A DNA stretch of 64,000 bases, taken from Anaerofilum sp. An201 (GTDB lineage: Bacteria; Bacillota; Clostridia; Oscillospirales; Ruminococcaceae). The notes beneath the pieces are model-generated. The model did not search any database, was not told where the DNA came from, and saw only the letters and a list, made by a program, of their open reading frames with translations. Numbering within the stretch: the first letter of the stretch is position 1; each line of letters begins with the position of its first letter. A program made the position numbers and the translations under genes. The stretch is from the NCBI RefSeq assembly GCF_002160015.1, contig NZ_NFJT01000001.1:62001-126000 (forward strand). Reading direction: 5' to 3'. This document shows, one piece after another, positions 44,911 to 53,102 of the stretch.

Positions 44911-47220
44911 TTATGCCCGGATGTGACGCTTTACGACAGCGGTCAGTTTTACGGGCAACTGATTGAGATCCGTGATGTCCAGAAAAGAATCACCATAGAT
45001 CCGTTCGATGTTTTGTTTGTCGTCACCGATGGCAGCGGCAATGAAAAGGATGCCTTTGCGCCGGTATTCCTGCTTGATGCCGCGAAGATCTTCCTCAGCG
45101 GCGCTGCCGTAATAACCGTCGGCTGCGGGCTGCCCATCGGATACCAGGATGAGGATTCGAACCTCTTCCGGACGGTGACTTAGTTGTTCAGCGACAAATC
45201 GCAGCGCAGCGCCGTCGCGGTTATTGGAGCGTGCCGAGATATCCATAAGCCGATACTTATCATCATGGTCGATGGCATCAAACTCCGCATATGAATATAG
45301 CTCTACGCTTTCACCGCCATCTCTGGGATAACCGGTGGAGTGGCCATATACGATGACTGGGATATGAAGCGAGCAGCAGAAATCATAAAGAATAATCGCC
45401 GCTGCCCGTGCGTAAGTACACCGATCACAAGAGCACATAGACCCGGACTCGTCCAGCAATAAAGCAACCGCAAGCTGCGGCGCTTCACTTGGCAATGCGT
45501 TTTTATAGAAGACCTTTCCGTCCTGGCGATGCAATGTGTGTGAATCCAGGCGCCTACCCATCAGCAGGCCGGTCTGTTTGGCGCCCCGCTGCCGATCCTT
45601 CAGCTGCTGCAGAAGAGTTTTCTGCAACTGCCTTGAGATTGTAAGCAACGGCCCGGAAATCGCCTCATACTGTTCGATCAGCTGGTCGTCAACCTCGGCA
45701 AATCGATTCACACGGACATGAACTCCGCTGTGGATGTTACCGTAGGAAATTCCCTGTGCAGCATCGTTAAGCTCCCTGATCCGCTCATTTTCCAGAGTGG
45801 AGCAAGCGGCTTTCTCTGCCATCTTATCCAGCATCCGTTCGATGTCAGATGCAGCGCCGGAATAAGCTTCCCGGTGGTAGTCATCGTTTCGTTCAAACTC
45901 ACCACCGGCAGGTTCCGAAACCCGGGAAGTCTTGCTATAAGACATCCTTCCGGTTTCGGTTTCCGAGACTGCCTGCTTTTCAGACCCGGGAAGGCTCCCG
46001 ATCTCGTTGGAATCATTTTCCGCATCCGTTTCCATTGCAGCCGATCCCGCAGACTCTGACTCCTCTTTCGAGGTCTCTTCAGGTGCGTCACCGGAGGAAC
46101 CATTGTCTGCCGTTTCTGCTTTTTCCGAATCAGCAGGCTCTTCTTCGCTTGCGGACTCTGCATCAGCGTGCGTGGCCATTCGATGTGTCGAACACGATGC
46201 TTCAGATGTTTCTTCCGAATCCGCAACAGGCGCTGTGGCTCCCTCTGCGGTAGAAGAACTGCCGGACAAAGCGCGCAGCGTTTCGGATAGTGTCTCTGCG
46301 GCGGAGCTGGCTCCGCCTGCGGCTGCGGCCTCTTTCTGAAGCTCTTCACAATGCTCCAGGTAGTCTTGCCAGTAAGGCCAGCATCGAACCAGGATTTGAT
46401 TTGTGACACTCCATCGGTTTTTCGCTGAGGTGTCCGTGATCGCACTGTCCAGCTCAGGAAGGAGCTCAAACACAGCCTGAATCCGCTCATCGCTGAGGGG
46501 TTCATCACCATATTTGATTTGGCCAAATTTTACATACGACAGAATGGACTGCAGCACCGACATTGCAATGTGCCCGCCATCTTCCTCATACTCCTTGAGC
46601 TGTGTCAGAGTAAGACCTTCCGCCCACTGCCTCTCTCGAAGAATATCAAGACAAATACCGAGTCGCCCGGTGAACCTTGTAAGTACCCGGCTTTCAATGT
46701 ATCCATCTTCCAGGATATTTTCGATATAATGTGCCAGATAACACAACATGTTGAGGTGTTCAGGCTCGGCCTTTGCGTATTCCCAAAGAGCTTGCTCATT
46801 CCGAATATCCGCACCCGTCTTCAAGACAGGCGGTTGCGGATACCATTTGTAGACCTTCAGGAAATTCATGTAGGTTTGGGCTGTCAAAAAGTCCGTGTAG
46901 AGGCAGTGCCCCAATTCATGGGCAAACAGCCCGCAGACCAGATCGTAGCGGTCGGTCCGGACGCGAGTTTTGGTGATAATCGGATGTCCGGCATTGATCT
47001 TGATGGTCAGGTTATCGGTGCGTGCAATGATGTCCTCTTTGGGTTTCCACATCAGGTCCACATGAACGCGCCGATTATATTTGTAGCGGCGTGTCTGAGC
47101 TATGGCCATATCTTCAAAATGGAGCGCCAGGATTCGGGACGTAAAAAACTGCCGGTCCGTAATCTTGCTGCGCTTTTCATTGAGAAGCTGCTTGACACGC
47201 TTGTGATTCACTCTTGCCAA
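44911..47220 (-). CDS. Zincin-like and VWA domain protein (CobT-like)
   Basis: 769 aa. N-terminal half: HELGHC (HExxH, residues 101-105) and ENILEDGYIESR about 60 residues later, forming a zincin-like metal site. Middle (about 300-440) is a very Ser/Glu/Ala-rich low-complexity linker. C-terminal VWA domain with MIDAS DESGSM, later Thr/Asp positions and VSDGQPAADGY. TTG start with AAAGGAGG nine bases upstream. Follows an AAA+ ATPase gene by 19 bp, the usual MoxR-VWA pairing that remodels protein complexes. Target unknown. Confidence 0.85.
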   Translation of the reverse strand: MARVNHKRVKQLLNEKRSKITDRQFFTSRILALHFEDMAIAQTRRYKYNRRVHVDLMWKPKEDIIARTDNLTIKINAGHPIITKTRVRTDRYDLVCGLFAHELGHCLYTDFLTAQTYMNFLKVYKWYPQPPVLKTGADIRNEQALWEYAKAEPEHLNMLCYLAHYIENILEDGYIESRVLTRFTGRLGICLDILRERQWAEGLTLTQLKEYEEDGGHIAMSVLQSILSYVKFGQIKYGDEPLSDERIQAVFELLPELDSAITDTSAKNRWSVTNQILVRCWPYWQDYLEHCEELQKEAAAAGGASSAAETLSETLRALSGSSSTAEGATAPVADSEETSEASCSTHRMATHADAESASEEEPADSEKAETADNGSSGDAPEETSKEESESAGSAAMETDAENDSNEIGSLPGSEKQAVSETETGRMSYSKTSRVSEPAGGEFERNDDYHREAYSGAASDIERMLDKMAEKAACSTLENERIRELNDAAQGISYGNIHSGVHVRVNRFAEVDDQLIEQYEAISGPLLTISRQLQKTLLQQLKDRQRGAKQTGLLMGRRLDSHTLHRQDGKVFYKNALPSEAPQLAVALLLDESGSMCSCDRCTYARAAAIILYDFCCSLHIPVIVYGHSTGYPRDGGESVELYSYAEFDAIDHDDKYRLMDISARSNNRDGAALRFVAEQLSHRPEEVRILILVSDGQPAADGYYGSAAEEDLRGIKQEYRRKGILFIAAAIGDDKQNIERIYGDSFLDITDLNQLPVKLTAVVKRHIRA

Positions 47221-47239
47221 AGAGTAGAACCTCCTTTCG

Positions 47240-49120
47240 TTATGCTGTTGCCGATTTCCGCTTAGGTGCGAAAATCGGTTCGAGAATGGTACTGATCAGC
47301 GCCTCCCGATCCTCTTCATCTGCAGTGGCTTTACTGATGATGGTGTAGAGCGCAGACTCGTAAGGATCACCGGAGATCTCGGTGCTGATTACCCAGTCGA
47401 TCAGGCTGCGCATTCCACAGGAACCATCCGTAATACTGTTCTTTCGGCAGTAGTCCGTCATGTCATTTACGACCTGGACCATCTGAGAAACCTGGTATTC
47501 ATCGGTGGCGCCGGTAACGGCCATAACACGCTGGACCATCACTTCAGGCGGGGGCAGCTCGACGTCTTTAACTAAACTCATACGGTCTGTTACCGACTGA
47601 TTCATGCCACGACAGCCTTCATAAGACACGTTTGTCGTTACAATGACGACTGCGTCCGGATGCCGCTTGATGATCTCGCCAGTCGGCAGCGTAATGGTTC
47701 CATCCTGCTCCAGAAGGGAGTTCAGACCTACCAGAACGCCGGGCTGCATGATAGTGGAAGGTTCCTGGATCTCAACAAGATACCCATTTTTCAGAGCCTT
47801 GATAAAATCCGTTTCCACATAAGTATAGGTTTGTCCAGTGCTCTGATGCTGATCGCTGTGAGCGGTCAATGCCCGAACTTTCTCGGTCACCTTATCCAGC
47901 ACAACGGCCAGGCACTCCTGTGTGGTAGCATCGGGTTTTTCCTCACCAGTCAGCGCATGATAGACGCCTGCCGGATCATAATCCATATCGTCCAGATCCG
48001 GAAGCTGCATGAGCTTAGACACATTTTCGTAGTTGATCCCGCCCATGGTTTTAAGCATCTCCCGTTCACGATCCAGTTCGGCATCTCCAGTGGAGAAAGA
48101 ATCGGTTTCAGGGAACACGCTGCCGATAAAGTCGAAAATCTCGGTTCCGGCAGAACAGGTATATTTCATGTACGGAAACCCAAGACCTGCAGCAATCGCT
48201 TTTGCGCCCATTGTCTTGCCGGTACCGGCAGGGCCACGCAAAAGGAAATTCCGCATCTGCATGGGTTTACCGGTGGTCACCTGCGCGTGCTTACAGATCT
48301 CAACTGCTTCGGGAGGAATGATATACCACTCGGGCAGTTTCGGAACCAACGACTGTTCCGCTGCAGACAGTTTCCGGCTTGGATCGAGGACATACTTGCC
48401 CTCAAAATCGCTGTGTTTGATCTCGTTGGTGGCTTTGGAGATTACCACTCTCCCGGTTTTGGCGAAAATGGTAAATTCACCGGCAACCACATCGGTCGGA
48501 GAGAACACACCAGAGTCCAGCTGTGCCGGAGAGACCCGCAGCAGATTCCCGGATTTATCCACATTGATCTTGATATGCGCAGCACAGGTTTCATCCTTGA
48601 TGCGGCGATACGCGTTGTCGCACATGAGTGCCATGGATTCTGTGGCCAGCTTCATATCCGGATATCCCGCAGCAATCTGATTGCTGTAGGCATTATAGTT
48701 GTCTGCAAACTCATCGTCCGACATCAGCACAGGCATCAGGCAGAAAAACAAAGCCGCACCATCACGCTTGCTGGCATGGGCAACATATTGTTCTGTCGTC
48801 TCGGTGTTTTTGTCGTAAACGCTTGCCAGTGCAGACCCGCTGGCGACATCGATCACTACCAGATGATAGAGATCCGGCCCCATGGAGGATTTGTATTCGG
48901 CGACACATTTCTTGTTCTCGACCCAACCGACGGCACCTTCGCCACCGTTGGATGCGCAATGATAGAACGCATGAACAGCTTTGATTACAGAGCCGCACAG
49001 CGTTGCCTCCGTGCCGCTGGCATATTTCGATGCCACCTTCACCTTCTTGCTCGTCAGGGAATCAAACGGTTCCGGAAGTGCGCGGGAGTAGTTGAAGAGG
49101 TTCGCAATGGATACGCTCAT
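47240..49120 (-). CDS. MoxR/CobS-like AAA+ ATPase
   Basis: 626 aa. About 250 N-terminal residues of unknown fold precede the AAA+ core. Walker A is LLRGPAGTGKTMGAKAIA near residue 295. The Walker B position reads YLVEIQEPSTI, so the usual Asp-Glu is not standard. Sensor-1 fits VVIVTTNVSYEG and an arginine-finger-like SVTDRMSL follows. The core includes an insertion with the acidic segment LMQLPDLDDMDYDPAG. Adjacent to the VWA gene; probable ATP-driven partner. Confidence 0.83.
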   Translation of the reverse strand: MSVSIANLFNYSRALPEPFDSLTSKKVKVASKYASGTEATLCGSVIKAVHAFYHCASNGGEGAVGWVENKKCVAEYKSSMGPDLYHLVVIDVASGSALASVYDKNTETTEQYVAHASKRDGAALFFCLMPVLMSDDEFADNYNAYSNQIAAGYPDMKLATESMALMCDNAYRRIKDETCAAHIKINVDKSGNLLRVSPAQLDSGVFSPTDVVAGEFTIFAKTGRVVISKATNEIKHSDFEGKYVLDPSRKLSAAEQSLVPKLPEWYIIPPEAVEICKHAQVTTGKPMQMRNFLLRGPAGTGKTMGAKAIAAGLGFPYMKYTCSAGTEIFDFIGSVFPETDSFSTGDAELDREREMLKTMGGINYENVSKLMQLPDLDDMDYDPAGVYHALTGEEKPDATTQECLAVVLDKVTEKVRALTAHSDQHQSTGQTYTYVETDFIKALKNGYLVEIQEPSTIMQPGVLVGLNSLLEQDGTITLPTGEIIKRHPDAVVIVTTNVSYEGCRGMNQSVTDRMSLVKDVELPPPEVMVQRVMAVTGATDEYQVSQMVQVVNDMTDYCRKNSITDGSCGMRSLIDWVISTEISGDPYESALYTIISKATADEEDREALISTILEPIFAPKRKSATA

Positions 49121-49126
49121 TGAATG

Positions 49127-49918
49127 TCATTCCTTTCTGCAGTTCTTCTGCTTGAGATTGATTTTGATCCCCTCATCGGTCGGGTTGCATTCTTTAATAC
49201 CGCTGCTTACCAGCTCCCGGCAAATATACTCCCAGCACTGGGGGTCAGGAAGCTCAGAAGCGGGGATCGCGAGTTCGGAATCTCCGTTTGCGATACATTC
49301 GTTGCATCGGCTGTTCAATTCCATAACATGAAGTTCAACCCACTCACATGCCAGCAGCTCATAGTCCACCCGAGGGGCACTAGCCACCGGCTCGGCTTCT
49401 GCGGCCTGGCTGTCAGGATTCGATGCCGGTTCCTCATCAGGCTCCGGGACTTCCGGTGCCTCTTGTTCCGGTTCAGGAGATGTGCCGTAAGTGATACCGG
49501 CGACCTGGAGGTTTTGGATGTGTACAATTGCTTCACGATAACCGCCGGCCTGGTTCAGCAGAATAGCAGTATCGCGACCAGACAGAATATCTTCCTTGGC
49601 ATGCTGAGATTTCCAAACCCATCTTGCCTGCGGGAAGTCGTCAGTGACCCGTTCGGTGATCCGGCGGATTGCCAGTTCAAAGGCAAGCTGCTGAAGAGCT
49701 TTTTCTGTTTCTGCCTTTGCGGGTTCCTGGGGTACGGATTGAATGATCACCGTTTCTTTGCGTGACAAAAACAAGAGGCGAATCATCGCCGCAAAGAGGC
49801 CCAGGATGCACAGCAGAATGAGCGGCCAAAGTCGGCACATGAACAGAATTACCGTAAACACCCCGAGAAGAATCAGGGTGTCGTAGACCAGGCGGCGCTG
49901 AAATTCCTTGTTTTTCAT
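49127..49918 (-). CDS. Membrane-anchored hypothetical protein
   Basis: 263 aa from the ATG at 49918, with AAAGG upstream. Two adjacent membrane segments near the N-terminus (TLILLGVFTVILFMCRLWPL and ILLCILGLFAAMIRLLFL), then a cytoplasmic-looking domain and a Pro/Glu-rich linker (about 150-190), ending in a helical C-terminal domain. Six bases before the AAA+ gene, so it may anchor the AAA+/VWA module at the membrane (inference). Confidence 0.68.
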   Translation of the reverse strand: MKNKEFQRRLVYDTLILLGVFTVILFMCRLWPLILLCILGLFAAMIRLLFLSRKETVIIQSVPQEPAKAETEKALQQLAFELAIRRITERVTDDFPQARWVWKSQHAKEDILSGRDTAILLNQAGGYREAIVHIQNLQVAGITYGTSPEPEQEAPEVPEPDEEPASNPDSQAAEAEPVASAPRVDYELLACEWVELHVMELNSRCNECIANGDSELAIPASELPDPQCWEYICRELVSSGIKECNPTDEGIKINLKQKNCRKE

Positions 49919-49940
49919 GGCTTTTCCTTTCTTGTGGTAC

Positions 49941-49986
49941 AAAAAAACGCACATGGGAAATTTTCATACCCCATGTGCGTTTTTTG
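49941..49986 (-). terminator. Intrinsic terminator after ssb
   Basis: Minus strand AAAAAACGCACATGG and CCATGTGCGTTTTTTT arms (49941-49986), both perfect. Lies between ssb and the membrane-protein gene. Confidence 0.88.
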
Positions 49987-50027
49987 TTCGCGTGAATCAT
50001 TTGTGCGTAGGCACCTTGGCCTGTAGC

Positions 50028-50507
50028 TTACTCATCAAAGAAAGAATTGGCGCCGCCGAAGGGCTCATAGCCGGTGAAGTTGTCACTCTGCTGCGCGGCA
50101 GGTTGTGCCGCAGGCTGAGAGGCCGCCTGATACGAAGGCGCCGTCTGCTCAGCGGAATCAGCGTTGTCCTTTGCGTGTTTGCCGGAAGAGCAGTATTCGA
50201 TCTCGTCCACGATGATGACCGTGGCACTCTTTTTTTCGTGGGTCGTGGAATCTTCCCACACATCCTCGTCCAACCGGCCAAGAATGTTGACAAAAGAGCC
50301 CTCCTTCAGCTGCATTTTTTTGATGCGCTCAGAGGTCTGCCCGAATGCCTTTACCGACAGGTTGATCCAGCGCTGGTTGTTTTCGGCCCGGGTGTCATAG
50401 ACTTTCTTGCCGACCCTGAACCGAACCCCTTTCTCAGAGAACCGAAGTGCCGGTGCGCCGTCATACCCTTTCGAGATGACGACATCAGTTGCGATGACCT
50501 TTAACAT
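50028..50507 (-). CDS. ssb: Single-stranded DNA-binding protein
   Basis: 159 aa. OB-fold with VIATDVVISKGYDG, NQRWINLSVKAFGQTSERIK and LKEGSFVNILGRLDEDVWED, then a Gln/Ala/Pro-rich linker and an acidic-hydrophobic tip (SFFDE), in place of the usual DDDIPF. Element-encoded SSB that would protect transferred or recombining strands. AAAGGAG lies upstream of the ATG at 50507. Expressed from the leader-terminator promoter at 50,680-50,708. Confidence 0.87.
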   Translation of the reverse strand: MLKVIATDVVISKGYDGAPALRFSEKGVRFRVGKKVYDTRAENNQRWINLSVKAFGQTSERIKKMQLKEGSFVNILGRLDEDVWEDSTTHEKKSATVIIVDEIEYCSSGKHAKDNADSAEQTAPSYQAASQPAAQPAAQQSDNFTGYEPFGGANSFFDE

Positions 50508-50583
50508 AAGTTTACTCCTTTCTTGCAGGGATGCCTGCAGTGCAATGATATATTTCGATCCCGGATTGGGAAGGAAACCAGAA

Positions 50584-50708
50584 AATAAAAAAAGTGCCAA
50601 CAAGCACGGATGTGCTCATTGACACTTTGTAACCAGATACTATGGCATTCCCAAACGGAACCCTGATACTGATGGTGTCATTATATCATTGCTCGGTTGA
50701 TTCGTCAA
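50584..50708 (-). promoter_or_regulatory. Promoter and terminator-bearing leader, copy 2
   Basis: Minus strand: TTGACG (50703-50708), 17 bp, TATAAT (50680-50685). Expected RNA start ATCAGTATCAG, then GGGTT and TTGGGAA, both shared with copy 1. A 17-bp hairpin with three wobble pairs (50591-50607/50612-50628) and a seven-T run follow before ssb. The -35 begins inside the stop codon of the upstream small gene. Confidence 0.78.
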
Positions 50709-50881
50709 TTGCTGGGAAGAGACTGGGCCCTGATGCTTTTTTCAATTTCATATTTGACCAGTTCCAAAGCGATCTTGGTCTTAACGGGGTCGAAGCGGCA
50801 GTGCCCGTCGGGGGTGATGTTCTGCTTAATGAGTTGCGGGATTTCTTCAGCTAATGCGACAATTTCATCGACCTGGTTCAT
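50705..50881 (-). CDS. Small hydrophilic protein (58 aa)
   Basis: 58 aa, shorter than usual gene-finding cut-offs. Starts MNQVDEIVALAEEIPQLIKQ and goes on helical and charged. Its ATG overlaps the stop of the membrane-protein gene upstream as ATGA, and GGGGC lies ahead. The stop TGA overlaps the -35 box of the ssb promoter. Coding support is the overlap and the continuous frame; no family recognised. Confidence 0.65.
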   Translation of the reverse strand: MNQVDEIVALAEEIPQLIKQNITPDGHCRFDPVKTKIALELVKYEIEKSIRAQSLPSN

Positions 50882-51327
50882 TTGTCTGCCCCTTTCAAAA
50901 TTTCCATCGCCATATAACCACTCAGCACTTCACAGTGATCCGCATGATAAACCGGCGTTCGTGATGCAATATAGAACCGCAGCATGTCACCGACCTGCAC
51001 CTCCATATTCCGCCGATGCGGTACCACTTTAATTGTGTGAGGATCTGCAAACACATATACAGATTTGTTTTTCCGGAACAGGTAGGTTTGCTCAACCTTC
51101 TGGCATCGCCCCTCGACAACAACATATTGCCCAGTGGCAACTGTGTAGTAAAACCATGCACCCGATATGCCCACGACCAGGGCAATCGCCAGCAGTGAAA
51201 TGCTCAGATACGGTTCACCGTATAACAGGAATGAGCAAATACAGGCAAACAAACTCAGTCCGGCCCCAACGAAACGAAATACGATTTGCCGCGCAAGAGG
51301 TGGCGGCAATTCTTTCAGCTTAGTCAT
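50878..51327 (-). CDS. Small membrane protein with an extracytoplasmic or cytoplasmic domain
   Basis: 149 aa. Two closely spaced membrane helices (VGAGLSLFACICSFLLYGEP and SISLLAIALVVGISGAWFYY), then a soluble beta-rich domain of about 85 residues with GQYVVVEGRCQKVEQTYLFR. GGTGAG precedes the ATG. Followed by the 58-aa gene with ATGA overlap. Function unknown. Confidence 0.68.
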   Translation of the reverse strand: MTKLKELPPPLARQIVFRFVGAGLSLFACICSFLLYGEPYLSISLLAIALVVGISGAWFYYTVATGQYVVVEGRCQKVEQTYLFRKNKSVYVFADPHTIKVVPHRRNMEVQVGDMLRFYIASRTPVYHADHCEVLSGYMAMEILKGADK

Positions 51328-51336
51328 GTTCTCACC

Positions 51337-51903
51337 TCAAAGCAGGAGGATACGTTTTTTGCGCAGCAGTGAGAGAACCGTTTGCACCGTGCGATCCCGG
51401 CATTCAGCAGCTTCCATCTGGGTTTCCAGAATATTGTCAAAGATCGTATCCGTTGTATAGATCAGCTCGGTGAGTTTTTGGCGGTTTTCTTCGCCGAGCC
51501 ATCCAGCTTCCGGCGCGATTTTATGTTCCTCCAGATACACAAGCTCGGCCATCGTCAGTCGCAACCCTGCACCAGTGATCCAGCGCAACAGATTGTTTTC
51601 CACGGGTGCAAGCGGGAGAGAAAGGCCGCGATGCTGAGCCGGGACAATGACACAGTGAGTCAAAGCACGGTATTCATCAACTGGGCCGGGGCCGATCTCT
51701 TCCACAAGTCCCATCTTCCGCAATTGCCGTAGCTCTTTTTCTTCGTTGAAATCTTTCCCGTCTGTCTCGGCAATGTGCAGTCGTGCGTCCAACCAAAGCC
51801 CTGCGCGTAAACCTGTCAGCACAAACTCATTGCCGAAGTGGTTGATGCGCAGAATATGCTCCGTAGATTGCTCCTTCACAATCCCTTTTGCAAGATATCT
51901 CAT
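51337..51903 (-). CDS. Hypothetical element protein
   Basis: 188 aa. Soluble, mixed alpha/beta: starts MRYLAKGIVKEQSTEHILRI; a middle PAQHRGLSLPLAPVENNLLR; ends with a basic helical RDRTVQTVLSLLRKKRILLL. AGAGGTG lies upstream of the ATG. Resembles uncharacterised ICE proteins in style but I recognise no domain. In the operon that continues to the two following genes. Confidence 0.65.
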   Translation of the reverse strand: MRYLAKGIVKEQSTEHILRINHFGNEFVLTGLRAGLWLDARLHIAETDGKDFNEEKELRQLRKMGLVEEIGPGPVDEYRALTHCVIVPAQHRGLSLPLAPVENNLLRWITGAGLRLTMAELVYLEEHKIAPEAGWLGEENRQKLTELIYTTDTIFDNILETQMEAAECRDRTVQTVLSLLRKKRILLL

Positions 51904-51941
51904 AGTAACACCTCTTTCGGCTGTTGATTATCTACACTAAC

Positions 51942-51971
51942 ATTACACCGCCAATACAGTCGATTTTGCAA
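51942..51971 (-). promoter_or_regulatory. Candidate promoter
   Basis: Minus strand TTGCAA (51966-51971), 18-bp spacer, TGTAAT (51942-51947), about 40 bp ahead of the gene at 51903. Confidence 0.45.
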
Positions 51972-51974
51972 CAG

Positions 51975-52364
51975 TTAAAGCAGATACAGTGCCACAACAC
52001 ATGCGGAAATGATCAGAAAAACACCTGCGCAAAGCAGCAGAATTTTGATCACAAGCGACCGATCCACCGGTTCTCTCTTTTTGCCCAGATCGGTGGGCAG
52101 GATGTCATCATAGTACCCGTCATAGTTCCGATCCGCTTCTGCATCCAGCAAGGCCTCGTCTGGCGGAGCCGGTTCCTGTTCGCTTACAACGGGGTCCGAT
52201 GCCTGCTGTTTCTGCTTTTTGGCACGAAGGAAAGGTGGAAACCGTTTTTTCTTCTGCTCAGAACAGCCTTCTTCCTGGACGGGAACAAGTTTTTGCCCGC
52301 ACTCCGAACAAAACGAAGCGGCAGAATCCTGCAAGGGCGCACCACAATAAGGACAGTATTTCAT
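51975..52364 (-). CDS. Zinc-ribbon membrane protein
   Basis: 129 aa. N-terminal zinc ribbon CPYCGAPL and CSECGQKL (two CxxC knuckles, residues about 4-25), a basic and acidic linker, and a C-terminal membrane helix (VIKILLLCAGVFLIISACVV). GGGGGA precedes the ATG and can pair with CCCCC about 50 nt upstream in the leader, so translation may be modulated. Topology suggests a tail-anchored cytoplasmic sensor; function unknown. Confidence 0.7.
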   Translation of the reverse strand: MKYCPYCGAPLQDSAASFCSECGQKLVPVQEEGCSEQKKKRFPPFLRAKKQKQQASDPVVSEQEPAPPDEALLDAEADRNYDGYYDDILPTDLGKKREPVDRSLVIKILLLCAGVFLIISACVVALYLL

Positions 52365-52433
52365 ATAAAATCCCCCATAAGAGAGTATTTGGCCATCAAA
52401 GCCATACCTCACGATCTAATGGGGGACAATATC

Positions 52434-52462
52434 ATTATAGCATCGCTCGATTTCCGCGTCAT
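52434..52462 (-). promoter_or_regulatory. Candidate promoter with structured leader
   Basis: Minus strand ATGACG (52457-52462), 17 bp, TATAAT (52434-52439). The leader has CCCCCAT complementary to ATGGGGG at the ribosome site of the zinc-ribbon gene. Confidence 0.55.
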
Positions 52463-52515
52463 CGGCAATACCCTTGCCATATCTGTGCCATTTTATAGGC
52501 ATTTCGTTTTCAGCC

Positions 52516-52959
52516 TTATGTTTTTCCTGCCTTCAAGCGGATTATCCTCACGTTTCGCCGTTCTGCATAAGCCAACGTCTGAGCAGCTCCACCAAAACTG
52601 CGAACCACATACGAAACCAAATAGTCGGAATGCTCTACCAACCATTTGTTACGCCGGGGTATAGCAGCGCGTTTGGGGACTGTTTCCAAATCTTCAGGGA
52701 AAAGGGTAGGCGCATCATGGGAAACCGGCGCCGAGAGCTGCGGATGGTATGCGAGTACCACATAGTATCTCATTACTGGAAAAGAAGCCTGCAGTTCCTG
52801 CAAAACGCCCAGAACCATGCGATCAAACCCTCCGTGGTTTCCAACATAGAAGAGGTGGACATTCTTTTCACGGATCAAGTCTACAATGGTTTCTTTCAGC
52901 TCAACTCTCAGACTCTCTGGAGCATCCGAGTGCCCGCAAAACCCACAAGCTGCATCCAT
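52516..52959 (-). CDS. SLOG family protein (DUF1273/YpsA-like)
   Basis: 147 aa. Rossmann-like SLOG fold: LFYVGNHGGFDRMVLGVLQE matches the glycine-rich nucleotide-binding segment, and IPRRNKWLVEHSDYLVSYVV then SFGGAAQTLAYAERR match the C-terminal signature (R-xW-hVdrsD, GGaxxTLxYA). Members bind nucleotide-derived ligands and appear in mobile elements and defence loci. Start at the ATG 52959 with GAGG nine bases upstream. Confidence 0.8.
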   Translation of the reverse strand: MDAACGFCGHSDAPESLRVELKETIVDLIREKNVHLFYVGNHGGFDRMVLGVLQELQASFPVMRYYVVLAYHPQLSAPVSHDAPTLFPEDLETVPKRAAIPRRNKWLVEHSDYLVSYVVRSFGGAAQTLAYAERRNVRIIRLKAGKT

Positions 52960-52989
52960 TAGATCTCGCCTCACTATTTTTTCAGAAAA

Positions 52990-53080
52990 TATCTATATTA
53001 GATACTTTATATCTATTCTATTCTGTTTTATATCGAATTGCAAAATAAAATCAAAGAAAGGGAGAAATAATATCTAAATA
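52990..53080. promoter_or_regulatory. AT-rich divergent region with operator-like repeats
   Basis: Palindrome TATCTATATTAGATA (52990-53004) and three further ATATCTA/TATATC-like units up to about 53,078, between the divergent SLOG and XRE genes. Suited to binding by the XRE protein. Confidence 0.45.
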
Positions 53081-53102
53081 AAATACACAGGTGGAAGATT
53101 TC

